From Cribrihabitans_A neustonicus (GTDB taxonomy: Bacteria > Pseudomonadota > Alphaproteobacteria > Rhodobacterales > Rhodobacteraceae): DNA of 64,000 nt. Positions within the stretch are counted from its first letter, which is position 1, and every line of letters starts with the position of its first letter. Location: the NCBI RefSeq assembly GCF_048820895.1, contig NZ_JBMERQ010000002.1:852307-916306 (forward strand), in the 5' to 3' direction. Under the pieces are notes generated by a model. That model worked only from the letters and a program-made list of their open reading frames with translations, was not told the origin of the DNA and made no database searches. The position numbers and the translations under genes are program-made. This document shows positions 19,286 through 27,991 of the stretch, piece by piece.

Positions 19286-19453
19286 CGAAGCCTCTGCCTG
19301 CCGGGGGAATGGTGCGGCCGCTGAAAAGGGTGCTTCTGGGGAAACTATGCCACGCTGACCGGAGCCGCAATGTCTTTTGCCCGGGTGGTCTTTTCCTTGC
19401 CGGCCAATCTGGTAAATGGCTGTAGGAGCGAATTGCAGAAGGCCCAAGGCAAG

Positions 19454-21112
19454 ATGGCAGACCATTTCCGGGTGACCCTCGCCCAGCTCAATCCGACCGT
19501 GGGCGATCTGGCGGGCAACGCCGCGAAGGCGCGGGCCGCCTGGGAGGAAGGGCGCGCTGCGGGTGCGGGCCTGGTGGCGCTGCCGGAGATGTTCATCACC
19601 GGCTACAACACCCAGGACCTGGTGTTAAAGCCGGTGTTCCACCAGTCCGCGATTGCCGAGGTGCAGAAGCTAGCCGCCGACTGCGCCGATGGCCCGGCGC
19701 TGGCGATCGGGAGCCCCTGGGTAGAGGGCGGCCGGCTCTACAATGCCTATCTGATCCTGAAGGACGGCAAGATCGCGGCCCGCAGCCTCAAGCACCACCT
19801 GCCGAACGAGACCGTCTTTGACGAGATGCGCTTGTTTGCCTCCGGCCCCCTGGGGGGACCTTACGCGATCGGCGGTGTGCGCATTGGTTCGCCGATCTGC
19901 GAGGACAGCTGGCACGAAGACGTGGCCGAGACACTGGCTGAGACTGGCGCTGAGTTCCTGCTGGTGCCCAACGGCTCGCCCTATTTCCGCAACAAGATGG
20001 AAGTGCGCTTTAACGTGATCGTGGCGCGAGCGGTGGAGACCCATCTGCCGGTCATCTACCTCAATATGGTGGGCGGGCAGGACGATCAGGTCTTCGACGG
20101 TGGCTCCTTCGTGCTGAACCCCGGCGGCGCGCTGGCGGTACAGATGCCGGTCTTCGACGAATGCATCACCCACGTAGACCTTATCCGCACCGATGACGGC
20201 TGGCGCGTGAAAGAGGGCGAAAAGGCGCATATGCCCGACGAGTGGGAGCAGGATTACCGCGTGATGGTGGAGTCCCTGCGCGACTATATGGGAAAGACCG
20301 GCTTCAAGAAGGCTTTGCTGGGTCTGTCGGGCGGGGTGGACTCGGCGATTGTTGCCGCGATTGCGGTGGATGCGCTGGGGGCCGAGAATGTCCGCTGCGT
20401 GATGCTGCCTTCGGAATACACCAGCCAGGAATCTCTGGACGATGCCGAGGCCGTGGCCAAGGCGCTCGGGGTGCATTACGACTATGTGCCGATCAGCGAA
20501 AGCCGCGCCGCGATCACCAGCACGCTCGCGCCGCTGTTCGCGGGGCGCGGCGCGGATATCACCGAGGAAAACATCCAGTCCCGCCTGCGCGGGCTGCTGC
20601 TCATGGCAATGTCCAACAAGTTCGGCGAGATGCTGCTGACCACGGGCAACAAGTCCGAGGTCGCAGTCGGCTATGCCACTATCTATGGCGACATGAACGG
20701 CGGCTATAATCCGATCAAGGATCTCTACAAAACCCGCGTGTTCGAGACCTGCCGCTGGCGCAACGCCAACCACCGGCCGTGGATGAAGGGACCGGCGGGG
20801 GAGGTGATCCGCCCCAACGTGATCGACAAGCCGCCAAGCGCCGAGCTGCGCGAGGACCAGAAGGACAGCGACAGCCTGCCGGACTACCCCGAGCTGGACG
20901 CGATCCTGACGATCCTGGTGGATGGCGAGGGCTCGATTGCCGATTGCGTTGCCGCGGGCTTTGACCGGGAGGTGGCCAAGCGGGTCGAGCATCTGGTGTA
21001 CATCAGCGAATATAAGCGCTTCCAGTCGGCGCCGGGGGCGCGCCTGACGCCACGGGCGTTCTGGCTCGACCGCCGTTACCCGATCGTGAACCGCTGGCGC
21101 GACCCCACGTGA
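19454..21112 (+). CDS. nadE: Glutamine-dependent NAD+ synthase
   Basis: The 552-residue enzyme fuses a nitrilase-type glutaminase (residues 1-260: ALPEMFITGYNTQD with the catalytic Glu, SPICEDSWHED with the nucleophile Cys) to an ammonia-dependent NAD synthetase. The synthetase half has the P-loop LLGLSGGVDSAIVAA near residue 290 and the helper motif TTGNKSEVAVGYATIYGDMN. It amidates nicotinate adenine dinucleotide in the last step of NAD synthesis. Length is standard for the two-domain type. The start MADHFRVTLAQLNPTVGDL fits the family; an in-frame start 84 bases upstream lacks conservation. nadD of the same pathway lies at 37382. Confidence 0.97.
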   Translation: MADHFRVTLAQLNPTVGDLAGNAAKARAAWEEGRAAGAGLVALPEMFITGYNTQDLVLKPVFHQSAIAEVQKLAADCADGPALAIGSPWVEGGRLYNAYLILKDGKIAARSLKHHLPNETVFDEMRLFASGPLGGPYAIGGVRIGSPICEDSWHEDVAETLAETGAEFLLVPNGSPYFRNKMEVRFNVIVARAVETHLPVIYLNMVGGQDDQVFDGGSFVLNPGGALAVQMPVFDECITHVDLIRTDDGWRVKEGEKAHMPDEWEQDYRVMVESLRDYMGKTGFKKALLGLSGGVDSAIVAAIAVDALGAENVRCVMLPSEYTSQESLDDAEAVAKALGVHYDYVPISESRAAITSTLAPLFAGRGADITEENIQSRLRGLLLMAMSNKFGEMLLTTGNKSEVAVGYATIYGDMNGGYNPIKDLYKTRVFETCRWRNANHRPWMKGPAGEVIRPNVIDKPPSAELREDQKDSDSLPDYPELDAILTILVDGEGSIADCVAAGFDREVAKRVEHLVYISEYKRFQSAPGARLTPRAFWLDRRYPIVNRWRDPT

Positions 21113-21233
21113 GGCGCGCCTCCGCCCGGCCGCCCCGGCGTTTGCGGCGGTTAATCCACACTTCTCGTATGCGGCGCAGTACGTGCCGCATGTGCGCTGG
21201 ACCGCCCGCCGCAGCGCGGGCATAGAGGCTGTC

Positions 21234-22565
21234 ATGCCGGGACCGAAACTGCCGCATTTCCAATCCGATCTGGCCTTGCCAAAGGCTGTCGACGCCGTGG
21301 TGATCGGCGGCGGCATCATCGGCGCGGCCACCGCCCTGGAGCTGGCTGAACGCGGCTATTCGGTGCTCTTGTGCGAAAAGGGACAGATTGCGGGCGAGCA
21401 GAGCTCGCGCAACTGGGGCTGGGTGCGGATCGCCTGCCGCGACCCGCGGGAGATCCCGCTGATGGCCGCGGCGCTGGACCTGTGGGAAGGGCTGGACGCG
21501 CGCACCGGGCAGGCCACGGGGTTCACCCGGGCCGGTATCCTCTATGCGGCGGAAACGCCCGGGCGGGAAGCGGAGCTCGCGCGCTGGCTCACCAACCTCG
21601 ACGACTACGGTCTCGGTGCGCAGATGCTGAGTGGGGACGCGCTGGGAACACTGCTGCCGGGCCACCAGACGCGCGCAACCGCGGCGCTGCATACGCCCAT
21701 GGACGGGCGCGCCGAGCCGCAGCTGGCCACCCATGCCATCGCCGCCGCCGCCCGCGCCGCGGGCGCCAAGGTGATGACCGAATGCGCAGTGCGCAGCGTG
21801 GAGACCGCCGCGGGCCGGATCAGCGGCGTGATGACCGAGCGCGGCCGCGTCGCCTGCTCGGCGGTGGTGGTTGCGGGCGGCGCCTGGTCGCGGCTGTTCC
21901 TCGGCAATGCGGGGGTGGCGCTGCCGCAGCTGAAGGTGCTGAACTCGGTGCTGCGCACCTCGCCGGTGCAGGGCGGTCCCGAAGCGGCGCTGCGCACCGG
22001 CGACCTCGGCCTGCGCAAGCGTGCTGATGGCGGTTATACCGTTTCGCACGCGCTGGAAAACATGGTCGACATCGTGCCCGACAGCTTTCGCCTGGGCTGG
22101 CAGTTCCTGCCCAGCCTGCGGCACGAGTGGCGGGCGCTGCAATTCCGCGTCTCGGGCCGCTGGGGTGAGGAGGCGGCGCAGGCGCGGCGCTGGCAGCCCC
22201 ATCAGACCACGCCGTTCGAGCTATGCCGTGTGCTGGACCCCGCGCCCTCGCAAAAGGCGCTGCGCAGCGGCTGGGCGGCGGCGCAGAAGGCCTTCCCGGT
22301 GCTGGAGCGCGCGGACGTGGTGCAAAGCTGGGGCGGGCTGATCGACGTCACCCCGGACGGGCTGCCGGTCATCTCTGCTGCTGATGACGTCCCAGGACTG
22401 TTCATTGCCACCGGGTTCAGCGGCCATGGTTTCGGAATTGGCCCGGCGGCGGGGCGGTTGGCGGCGGATCTGGTGGCGGGGGATGCGCCCATCGTGGCGC
22501 CGCAGGACTTCCGCCTGTCGCGCTTCAACGACGGCAGCCGTCCGAAGCCGCAGAGCGGGTATTGA
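21234..22565 (+). CDS. FAD-dependent amino-acid oxidase/dehydrogenase family protein (DAO fold)
   Basis: The 443-residue flavoprotein has the Rossmann motif AVVIGGGIIGAATALELAERG near residue 20, with the acidic end at LLCEKG. The DAO family ending GVLIDVTPDGLPVIS-like text reads here as WGGLIDVTPDGLPVIS, then FIATGFSGHGFGIGPAAGR. It would oxidise an amine such as a D-amino acid, sarcosine or glycine derivative. The substrate cannot be read from sequence. No signal peptide is visible. The ATG at 21234 follows AGAGG with good spacing. It stands 121 bases after nadE on the same strand, and its stop is convergent with the MBL-fold gene. Confidence 0.87.
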   Translation: MPGPKLPHFQSDLALPKAVDAVVIGGGIIGAATALELAERGYSVLLCEKGQIAGEQSSRNWGWVRIACRDPREIPLMAAALDLWEGLDARTGQATGFTRAGILYAAETPGREAELARWLTNLDDYGLGAQMLSGDALGTLLPGHQTRATAALHTPMDGRAEPQLATHAIAAAARAAGAKVMTECAVRSVETAAGRISGVMTERGRVACSAVVVAGGAWSRLFLGNAGVALPQLKVLNSVLRTSPVQGGPEAALRTGDLGLRKRADGGYTVSHALENMVDIVPDSFRLGWQFLPSLRHEWRALQFRVSGRWGEEAAQARRWQPHQTTPFELCRVLDPAPSQKALRSGWAAAQKAFPVLERADVVQSWGGLIDVTPDGLPVISAADDVPGLFIATGFSGHGFGIGPAAGRLAADLVAGDAPIVAPQDFRLSRFNDGSRPKPQSGY

Positions 22566-22634
22566 ACAGCAGCCAAGGGTGAGCGGACCGGCGGCACCCG
22601 GCTGAAGTCCCGCCCGCCGGCATTGCGTTTCCGC

Positions 22635-23579
22635 CTAGCCCATCATCTGGTAGCTGACCGGCACGAAGCGGAACCCCTCGCCGCGCGCCTCGACGAAGCC
22701 TGCGGCGGGGAAGGGCATGTGGTAGCCGATCATCGGCATCCGCTCGGAGGCGAGCATCCCCAGCACCCTGCGGCGGGATTCGGTGGCGGCGGCCTTGTCC
22801 ATGTCGAATTGCACCTCCCATTCGGGATGCGCGAAGCTCCAGACATAATGGTTGGCAAGATCCGCGGTGAGGAGCAGCTGCTGCCCGCCGCTTTCCAGCA
22901 GATACCCCATATGGCCCGGCGTATGCCCGAAGGACGCCATAGCGGTAATCCCCGGCGCGACGCTTCCGCCATCCCCCAGGAAGCTGGTTTTCTCCGCCAG
23001 CGGCTTCATGTTCTTGGCAAAAAGATCACCCACCCGGTGGCCAGGCTCCACCCCGGCCCAGTAGTCGTACTCTGCCTGGCCGGTGACGTAACCGGCATTG
23101 GCGAAGGCAGGCGTGCCGTCCTGCATCAGCCCGCCGATATGGTCCGGGTGCATGTGGGTGATGACAACGGTGGTGATATCCCCGGGCGCAACGCCCGCCG
23201 CGGACAATGCGTTCTGGATCCCGCCCTGGCCCAGCCCCGTGTCGAACAGGATCTTGGCGTCGCCGGTCTCCACCAGTGTCGGCGTGAAGAAGAACTGCGC
23301 GGTGTCAGCTGGGATGAAGTTATCCCGGGAGACCTCGGCAAAGGCCTCGTCCGACGCGCCGCCGCCGAAGATCTCCTTGGCACCCTCGCGCGGCAGGCTC
23401 GCGTCCAGGAGCGTGGTGACGGTGAAATCGCCCAGGCGGAACCGGCGCAGCGGCGCGGCAGGGCCGGTGCCGCTCGCCGCTTCCTGCGCGCGGGCGCCGG
23501 TGGCGGTCAGGGACAAGGCCGCGGCCGGCAGTGCGGCGGCAGCAGCCAGAGCGGCGCGGCGGGAGAGGGGGGCACTCAT
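22635..23579 (-). CDS. Exported MBL-fold metallo-hydrolase with Tat-like signal
   Basis: The 314-residue protein begins MSAPLSRRAALAAAAALPA, with paired arginines and an alanine-rich hydrophobic core ending near GARAQE. That looks like a twin-arginine signal. The metallo-beta-lactamase fold is shown by THMHPDHIGGL (HxHxDH), ILFDTGLGQ, and FGHTPGHMGYLL. Such periplasmic MBL proteins include lactonases, sulfatases and cyclic-ester hydrolases; the substrate is unknown. The ATG at 23579 is preferred because it opens the signal peptide. It is divergent from the DUF1801 gene with 117 bases between. Confidence 0.88.
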   Translation of the reverse strand: MSAPLSRRAALAAAAALPAAALSLTATGARAQEAASGTGPAAPLRRFRLGDFTVTTLLDASLPREGAKEIFGGGASDEAFAEVSRDNFIPADTAQFFFTPTLVETGDAKILFDTGLGQGGIQNALSAAGVAPGDITTVVITHMHPDHIGGLMQDGTPAFANAGYVTGQAEYDYWAGVEPGHRVGDLFAKNMKPLAEKTSFLGDGGSVAPGITAMASFGHTPGHMGYLLESGGQQLLLTADLANHYVWSFAHPEWEVQFDMDKAAATESRRRVLGMLASERMPMIGYHMPFPAAGFVEARGEGFRFVPVSYQMMG

Positions 23580-23696
23580 GGGAAAACCTCGCTGTTGGAT
23601 AACCTTGGGGAGACTAGGCCGGACCCGCGCGGCGGCTGTTAACATTCCCGTGAGGCTGCTATCCTGCGCCCGAGCCATCACTTCGGGAGGCGCGGA

Positions 23697-24125
23697 ATGA
23701 GCGGCAACAAGACGATGCCCACAGGCGCCAGCGTGGAAGACTTCCTCGCCGCCATTGAGCCGCCCCGCAAAGCCGCCGAGGCGCAGGAGCTTGATGCGAT
23801 GTTCCGCCGGGTGACGGGCTTCGCGCCGCAGATGTGGGGAACTTCGATCATCGGCTACGGGCGCTACCGCTACCGCTACAAGAGCGGGCGGGAGGGCGAT
23901 TTCCTCGCCACCGGGTTCTCTCCGCGCAAGGCACGTTTCTCGCTCTACATCATGCCGGGCTACCAGGACTACGGCGCCATCCTCGCCCGGCTCGGCAAGC
24001 ACAAGCTGGGCAAAAGCTGTCTTTACGTGAACAAGCTGGCCGATATCGACCTTGCAGTGCTGGAGGAGCTGATCGCGGCCGGGCTCAGGGATCTCAATGC
24101 GATCTGGCCGGTCGAGCCGGAGTGA
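23697..24125 (+). CDS. DUF1801 domain protein
   Basis: A 142-residue protein matching the DUF1801 (YdhG-like) pattern: VEDFLAAIEPPRKAAEAQEL near the start, MWGTSIIGYGRYRYRYKSG in the middle, then FSLYIMPGY and GKSCLYVNKLADID. These small cytoplasmic proteins have an unknown role. GGGAGG ends seven bases before the ATG, which supports the start. No enzyme motif is evident. Confidence 0.85.
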   Translation: MSGNKTMPTGASVEDFLAAIEPPRKAAEAQELDAMFRRVTGFAPQMWGTSIIGYGRYRYRYKSGREGDFLATGFSPRKARFSLYIMPGYQDYGAILARLGKHKLGKSCLYVNKLADIDLAVLEELIAAGLRDLNAIWPVEPE

Positions 24126-24295
24126 ACCGCACCGTCCATCTGCGCAGCACCCAGGCGGCGCGCCCCCTGCGGAAACGCGTCCTCATCTTTCAAAAAATAC
24201 TCGCGCCGCAGGCCCGCGCCGCAGGCGCGTTAACTGGCGGGAAACTGGACAAAGCGCTGCCCATGTGACAAGGGCAGGGCAACAGGAGACATGTG

Positions 24296-25621
24296 ATGAC
24301 CACCACCCGTTTTGCCCCGTCGCCGACCGGCTATATCCACGTTGGCAACCTGCGCACCGCGCTGATGAACTACCTGATCGCCCGCAAGGCCGGCGGCACT
24401 TTCATCCTGCGCATCGACGACACCGACCCGGAGCGGTCAAAGGAAGAATACGTCGATGCCATCAAGCAGGACCTGGAGTGGCTGGGCCTGACCTGGGACC
24501 GCGTTGAGCGGCAGTCCGAGCGGCTGGACCGCTACCACGCCGCCGCGGACAAGCTGCGGGAGATCGGCCGCTTCTACGAGGCTTTCGAGACCCCGACCGA
24601 ATTGGACCTGAAGCGCAAGAAACAGCTCAACATGGGCAAACCGCCGGTCTATGACCGGGCAGCACTTGCGCTGTCGGAGGAGGAGAAGGCAAAGCTGCGC
24701 GCCGAGCGCGGCGATGGCGTCTGGCGCTTCAAGCTGGACCATGAGCGCATCGAGTGGGCCGACGGTATCCTGGGCGATATCTCCATCGACGCGGCCTCGG
24801 TCTCCGATCCGGTGCTGATCCGCGGCGACGGGCAGTTCCTCTACACGCTGGCCTCGGTGGTGGATGATACCGAGTTCGGGGTGACCCATGTGGTGCGCGG
24901 CTCGGACCATGTGACCAATACCGCGACCCAGATCCAGATCATCGAGGCGCTGGGCGGCTCTGTCCCCTCCTTTGCGCACCACTCGCTGCTCACCGGCCCG
25001 CAGGGCGAGGCGCTGTCCAAGCGCCTTGGCACGCTGGCGCTGCGCGATCTGCGCGAGCAGGGCGTGCAGCCGATGGCGCTATTGTCGCTGATGGCCCGGC
25101 TGGGTTCGTCCGACCCGGTGGAGCTGCGCAGCGACTTGGCCGAGCTGATCGAGGGTTTCGACATTACCCGCTTTGGCGCCGCGCCGACCAAGTTCGACGT
25201 GCAGGACCTGTTCCCGCTGACCGCCCGCCACCTGCAATCGCTGCCGCTTTCGGCGGTGCAGTCCCAGGTGGACGCGATTGGCGTTCCCGCGGAAAAGCAG
25301 GCGGCGTTCTGGGACATGGCGAAGGAGAACATCACCACGCTCATGGATCTCGAGGGCTGGTGGGTGCTCTGCCGCGACGGCGCCGAGCCGCTGGTGGCCG
25401 ATGAGGACAAGGAGTTCATCGCCGAGGCGATGAAACTCCTGCCCGAAGGCCCCTATGATGCCGAAAGCTGGGGCAAGTGGACCGCCTCCGTGAAGGAAGC
25501 AACGGGCCGCAAGGGCAAGGGCCTGTTCATGCCGCTGCGCAAGGCCGTGACCGGCATGGAGCGCGGCCCCGACATGAGCGCGCTGCTTGCGCTGATGGAG
25601 ACCGTGCGCGCCCGCGGCTGA
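24296..25621 (+). CDS. gltX: Glutamate--tRNA ligase
   Basis: Class I aminoacyl-tRNA synthetase of 441 residues. The HIGH-type motif is FAPSPTGYIHVGNLRTAL at the N-terminus, the catalytic loop is ILRIDDTDPERS, and the KMSKS-type motif is ALSKRLGTLAL near residue 240. It charges tRNA-Glu, and alphaproteobacteria often carry two gltX paralogues, one of which mischarges tRNA-Gln for later amidation. This copy cannot be assigned to one class by eye. The ATG at 24296 follows AGGAGA; a GTG one codon earlier is in frame but too close to it. A weak hairpin terminator follows. Confidence 0.96.
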   Translation: MTTTRFAPSPTGYIHVGNLRTALMNYLIARKAGGTFILRIDDTDPERSKEEYVDAIKQDLEWLGLTWDRVERQSERLDRYHAAADKLREIGRFYEAFETPTELDLKRKKQLNMGKPPVYDRAALALSEEEKAKLRAERGDGVWRFKLDHERIEWADGILGDISIDAASVSDPVLIRGDGQFLYTLASVVDDTEFGVTHVVRGSDHVTNTATQIQIIEALGGSVPSFAHHSLLTGPQGEALSKRLGTLALRDLREQGVQPMALLSLMARLGSSDPVELRSDLAELIEGFDITRFGAAPTKFDVQDLFPLTARHLQSLPLSAVQSQVDAIGVPAEKQAAFWDMAKENITTLMDLEGWWVLCRDGAEPLVADEDKEFIAEAMKLLPEGPYDAESWGKWTASVKEATGRKGKGLFMPLRKAVTGMERGPDMSALLALMETVRARG

Positions 25622-25651
25622 GGCGGGGACGCTGGCGGACTGACATGGATG

Positions 25652-25678
25652 GAAGGCGGTGCCGTGGGTGCCGCCTTC
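25652..25678 (+). terminator. Probable terminator of gltX
   Basis: GAAGGCGG and CCGCCTTC form a stem extended by two wobble and two GC pairs around a GTG loop, followed by a short T-containing stretch (TTCATAT). Moderate strength. Confidence 0.6.
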
Positions 25679-25696
25679 TTCATATGTGTCTTGCGA

Positions 25697-25863
25697 CCCA
25701 GCGCGGGACAGGGCCGAAGGCCGCCGCGCATCGCCGTCGCGCCCCCACGCGGCGGCGATTTGGTTGCGGCTGGGCGGTCCCTTGAAAAGACGTACGGACT
25801 TGGCCGGGATAAACTGCCAGTCATTCCCAACAGGATCGCCCCCGCGCGCGACGTCGATGCACG
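25697..25863 (-). repeat. Dispersed intergenic repeat, copy B (inverted relative to copy A)
   Basis: The reverse complement of this stretch aligns with 15848-16015. In copy B the frame reading DWQFIPAK stays open through the element, whereas copy A has a stop. No start signal or ribosome binding site supports an actual gene. It fills the middle of the 429-base gap between gltX and the DUF2254 gene. Confidence 0.85.
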
Positions 25864-25979
25864 GCTCATCTTTTTGTTCGCACCGGCAGTTTTTTTGCCG
25901 CACTTGCGTCTTGTCCCGATCCGCTCGGGGCCTATCCGCCCGCTGTACGCGAAACTCCAAGACGGCGCCCGCCCGTTGC

Positions 25980-26041
25980 GGCGGCATCAGAGATGCCGCC
26001 ACGCCCGTTGGGCCCCGCGCCGCGCTGGCGCGCGGCGCGGG
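25980..26041 (-). repeat. Tandem-hairpin element, copy 2 (inverted)
   Basis: Hairpin GGCGGCATC/GATGCCGCC (25980-26000) is followed by CGTTGGGCC and hairpin GCGCCGCGC/GCGCGGCGC (about 26017-26038). Read on the minus strand it has the same order as the copies near 17694 and 60580. It ends ten bases before the stop of the DUF2254 gene. Confidence 0.55.
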
Positions 26042-26050
26042 AGCAGGCGG

Positions 26051-27328
26051 CTAGCGTTTCGGTGCCGTCAGACGCCGCCGCATCTTGCCCGCGGCGGCGG
26101 CCATGCGGCTGTTGGGGTGGCCTTCGAGGGCTCGCAGGGCCTTGTCCATCCAGGCCATCACCTCGGGGTCGTCCGCGCCGCAGCGGGCGATCGGGGGGAA
26201 GGCGCTGTCGAGCAGCCGCCCGGCGGTGACCGGCGGCACGAAGATGCGCGGGAACTCGGGGCCGTCTTCCGCCCGGTCGGCACCGGCATTGCCCGGCCTT
26301 TCGCCGCGAGTCCCGGCCTGCGGCGGCCCCGGCTCGGTTTCCGCACCATCATCGCCCTCGTCATCCCCGCCGTCATCGGGGAAGTTTTCCCACAGCAGCC
26401 GCTCGATGCGTCCCATCACCTCGATTGCGGTGCCGGGATCGTTGATGCCGGGCGACAGCGCCTTGAGCGCGGTCTCGGCCAGCAGCGTGAGACCGAAGGA
26501 CGGGTCCTGGTCGAAGCTGCGCACGTCGCCGATGTCGATCAGCTTGGCGGCGGCGGTGCAGAATTTCTCGTCCCCGCCCCTGGCCCAGGCGACGGCGCGG
26601 TTGCGCAGCACGTATTCGCCCGCGCCGCGATGCAGCACCACCTCAGCGCCCGCCTTCTCAGCCAGCTCGTTTAGCGCGGCAATGTCGGCAAAGCGGACAA
26701 AACCGCTTTGCCGGGCGAGGATCGGGCGGGCGTCTTCCGGCGGTCCGCCGGTGGCGCGGGCACCGCCGAGACAGGGTTTGCGGGCGCGCTGCCCAAGGGC
26801 GGTGCGGGTGCGCTGCTCGATCAGGCGCAACGTGTGGTCCATGCTGCCAAGGCCCGAGAGATGGTCGATCCAGCGCAGGATCGCGCCGACGATCAGCACC
26901 ACCACCAGCACCGTGATACCGAAAACCACGATGGTAGCCTCGGGTGTGTAGGCGCCCGCGCGGAACAGGATGATGGCGCAGAGCGCGTAGACGAAGCCGC
27001 CGGTGAAGGTCGCCAGCACGCTGTGGGTCACCGTGTCCTCAAGCAGCAGCCGGTAGACCCGCGGCGTCGCCATCGAAGACGCGGTCCGGTAAGCGCTGAC
27101 CATGACGTTCAACGAAAACGTGGTGACCGCCAGCATACTGGAGGCGAGGATGGTCAGTACCGGCAGCACCGCGTCTCTGCCGATGCGGTCGGCCAGGCCG
27201 CCGGGGGTCACTGGCGCGAGCAGTGGCGCCACCGCCAGTGCGATCAGCGAGAACAGCGAGATCAGCACCACCCGGAACCAGAGCTGGCGGGTGATCCGCC
27301 GCAGGAGCAGGAGCGGGCGGCTGTTCAT
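26051..27328 (-). CDS. DUF2254 predicted membrane protein
   Basis: A 425-residue protein with four hydrophobic segments in the first 150 residues (for example VVLISLFSLIALAVAPLL, AIVVFGITVLVVVLIVGAIL-type) and a soluble C-terminal half. Signatures ILASSMLAVTTFSLNVMVSA and PGINDPGTAIEVM near residue 290 match the DUF2254 family, whose function is unknown. The ATG overlaps the stop codon of the upstream gamma-glutamylcyclotransferase-like gene by one base (TAATG), so the pair is translationally coupled. The region around residue 315-345 is acidic and glycine-rich and probably disordered. Confidence 0.88.
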   Translation of the reverse strand: MNSRPLLLLRRITRQLWFRVVLISLFSLIALAVAPLLAPVTPGGLADRIGRDAVLPVLTILASSMLAVTTFSLNVMVSAYRTASSMATPRVYRLLLEDTVTHSVLATFTGGFVYALCAIILFRAGAYTPEATIVVFGITVLVVVLIVGAILRWIDHLSGLGSMDHTLRLIEQRTRTALGQRARKPCLGGARATGGPPEDARPILARQSGFVRFADIAALNELAEKAGAEVVLHRGAGEYVLRNRAVAWARGGDEKFCTAAAKLIDIGDVRSFDQDPSFGLTLLAETALKALSPGINDPGTAIEVMGRIERLLWENFPDDGGDDEGDDGAETEPGPPQAGTRGERPGNAGADRAEDGPEFPRIFVPPVTAGRLLDSAFPPIARCGADDPEVMAWMDKALRALEGHPNSRMAAAAGKMRRRLTAPKR

Positions 27329-27897
27329 TACTCCGCGGCCAGACGCGGCGCGCCGGTGGCGGTGATCAGGTCGTCGAAATAGGCGCGCTCGTCACGGCTG
27401 AGCCGCTGGTGGCGCGGATAACGCGGTGCGGCACGGTCGTCCAGAATCGGGGCCTCCCAGCCGCTGGTGGTGGCGATGAAGTCCTGCACGCCCTGCTCGC
27501 CGAAGACCTGCAGGTAGCCCTGCAGCACCACGTCCAGGTAGCTGAGCAGGATCGGATGATGCTCCGAGCCCTGCCGCTGCGCCGTTTGCGGCACCGCATA
27601 AACCGAGATATCCGCCACGCCCTTCAGGTCATGGCTCACAGCGTGGCTGGCGGTCAGGCGCTCGTAGGCGAACTCGCGCTCGTCCAGCGCCGCCCAGTCC
27701 GCCCCCGGCACCGCGGCGATCAGCCCGTCGATGGTGCTTTCGGCGCAAGGAACTGCGGTCAGGAAGGCGACATCACGCAGGTCCGTATGGGCCCAGGTCC
27801 GGCGCCAACCGTTCAGCCGCGCGGGGCGGGCATCGCCATACGTATGGGTGGCGGTGTTGACCAGGCTGCCGTAGCCGAAGAAATAGGGTGCTGTCAT
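27328..27897 (-). CDS. Gamma-glutamylcyclotransferase-like protein
   Basis: The 189-residue protein opens with PYFFGYGSLVN, the YGSL substrate loop of the gamma-glutamylcyclotransferase/ChaC-like fold, and contains LDEREFAYERL with the likely catalytic glutamate. Family members cleave gamma-glutamyl compounds to 5-oxoproline or act in glutathione turnover, but many bacterial ones are untested. The start at 27897 is selected because YGSL must be near the N-terminus. It heads a two-gene unit with the DUF2254 gene and diverges from the Rrf2 regulator across a 94-base region containing an FNR-like box. Confidence 0.82.
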   Translation of the reverse strand: MTAPYFFGYGSLVNTATHTYGDARPARLNGWRRTWAHTDLRDVAFLTAVPCAESTIDGLIAAVPGADWAALDEREFAYERLTASHAVSHDLKGVADISVYAVPQTAQRQGSEHHPILLSYLDVVLQGYLQVFGEQGVQDFIATTSGWEAPILDDRAAPRYPRHQRLSRDERAYFDDLITATGAPRLAAE

Positions 27898-27919
27898 GGC
27901 GGGAGCTCTCGTCCTCCTA

Positions 27920-27933
27920 TTGATGTATGTCAA
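27920..27933. promoter_or_regulatory. FNR/CRP-family box
   Basis: TTGATGTATGTCAA fits the FnrL/Dnr consensus TTGAT-N4-ATCAA with one mismatch. It lies between the divergent gamma-glutamylcyclotransferase-like gene (start 23 bases away) and the Rrf2 gene (start 59 bases away). Oxygen- or NO-responsive control is therefore possible. Binding is inferred from consensus only. Confidence 0.5.
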
Positions 27934-27991
27934 TCCGCTCTTTCTCCCATCATGCAATATGCCTGGCAAGGAAGTTGCGGGAGCCCTGCCC

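Noticed and set aside
17345..19324. Open frame of 659 codons with repeats opposite the MORN gene
   Set aside because: Its periodic sequence is only the complement of the MORN repeats; the sense frame has signal peptide and canonical repeats.
25079..26002. Minus-strand frame across repeat copy B (DWQFIPAK)
   Set aside because: Runs antisense into gltX, no ribosome binding site, and the matching frame in copy A is stopped. Treated as a repeat, not a gene.
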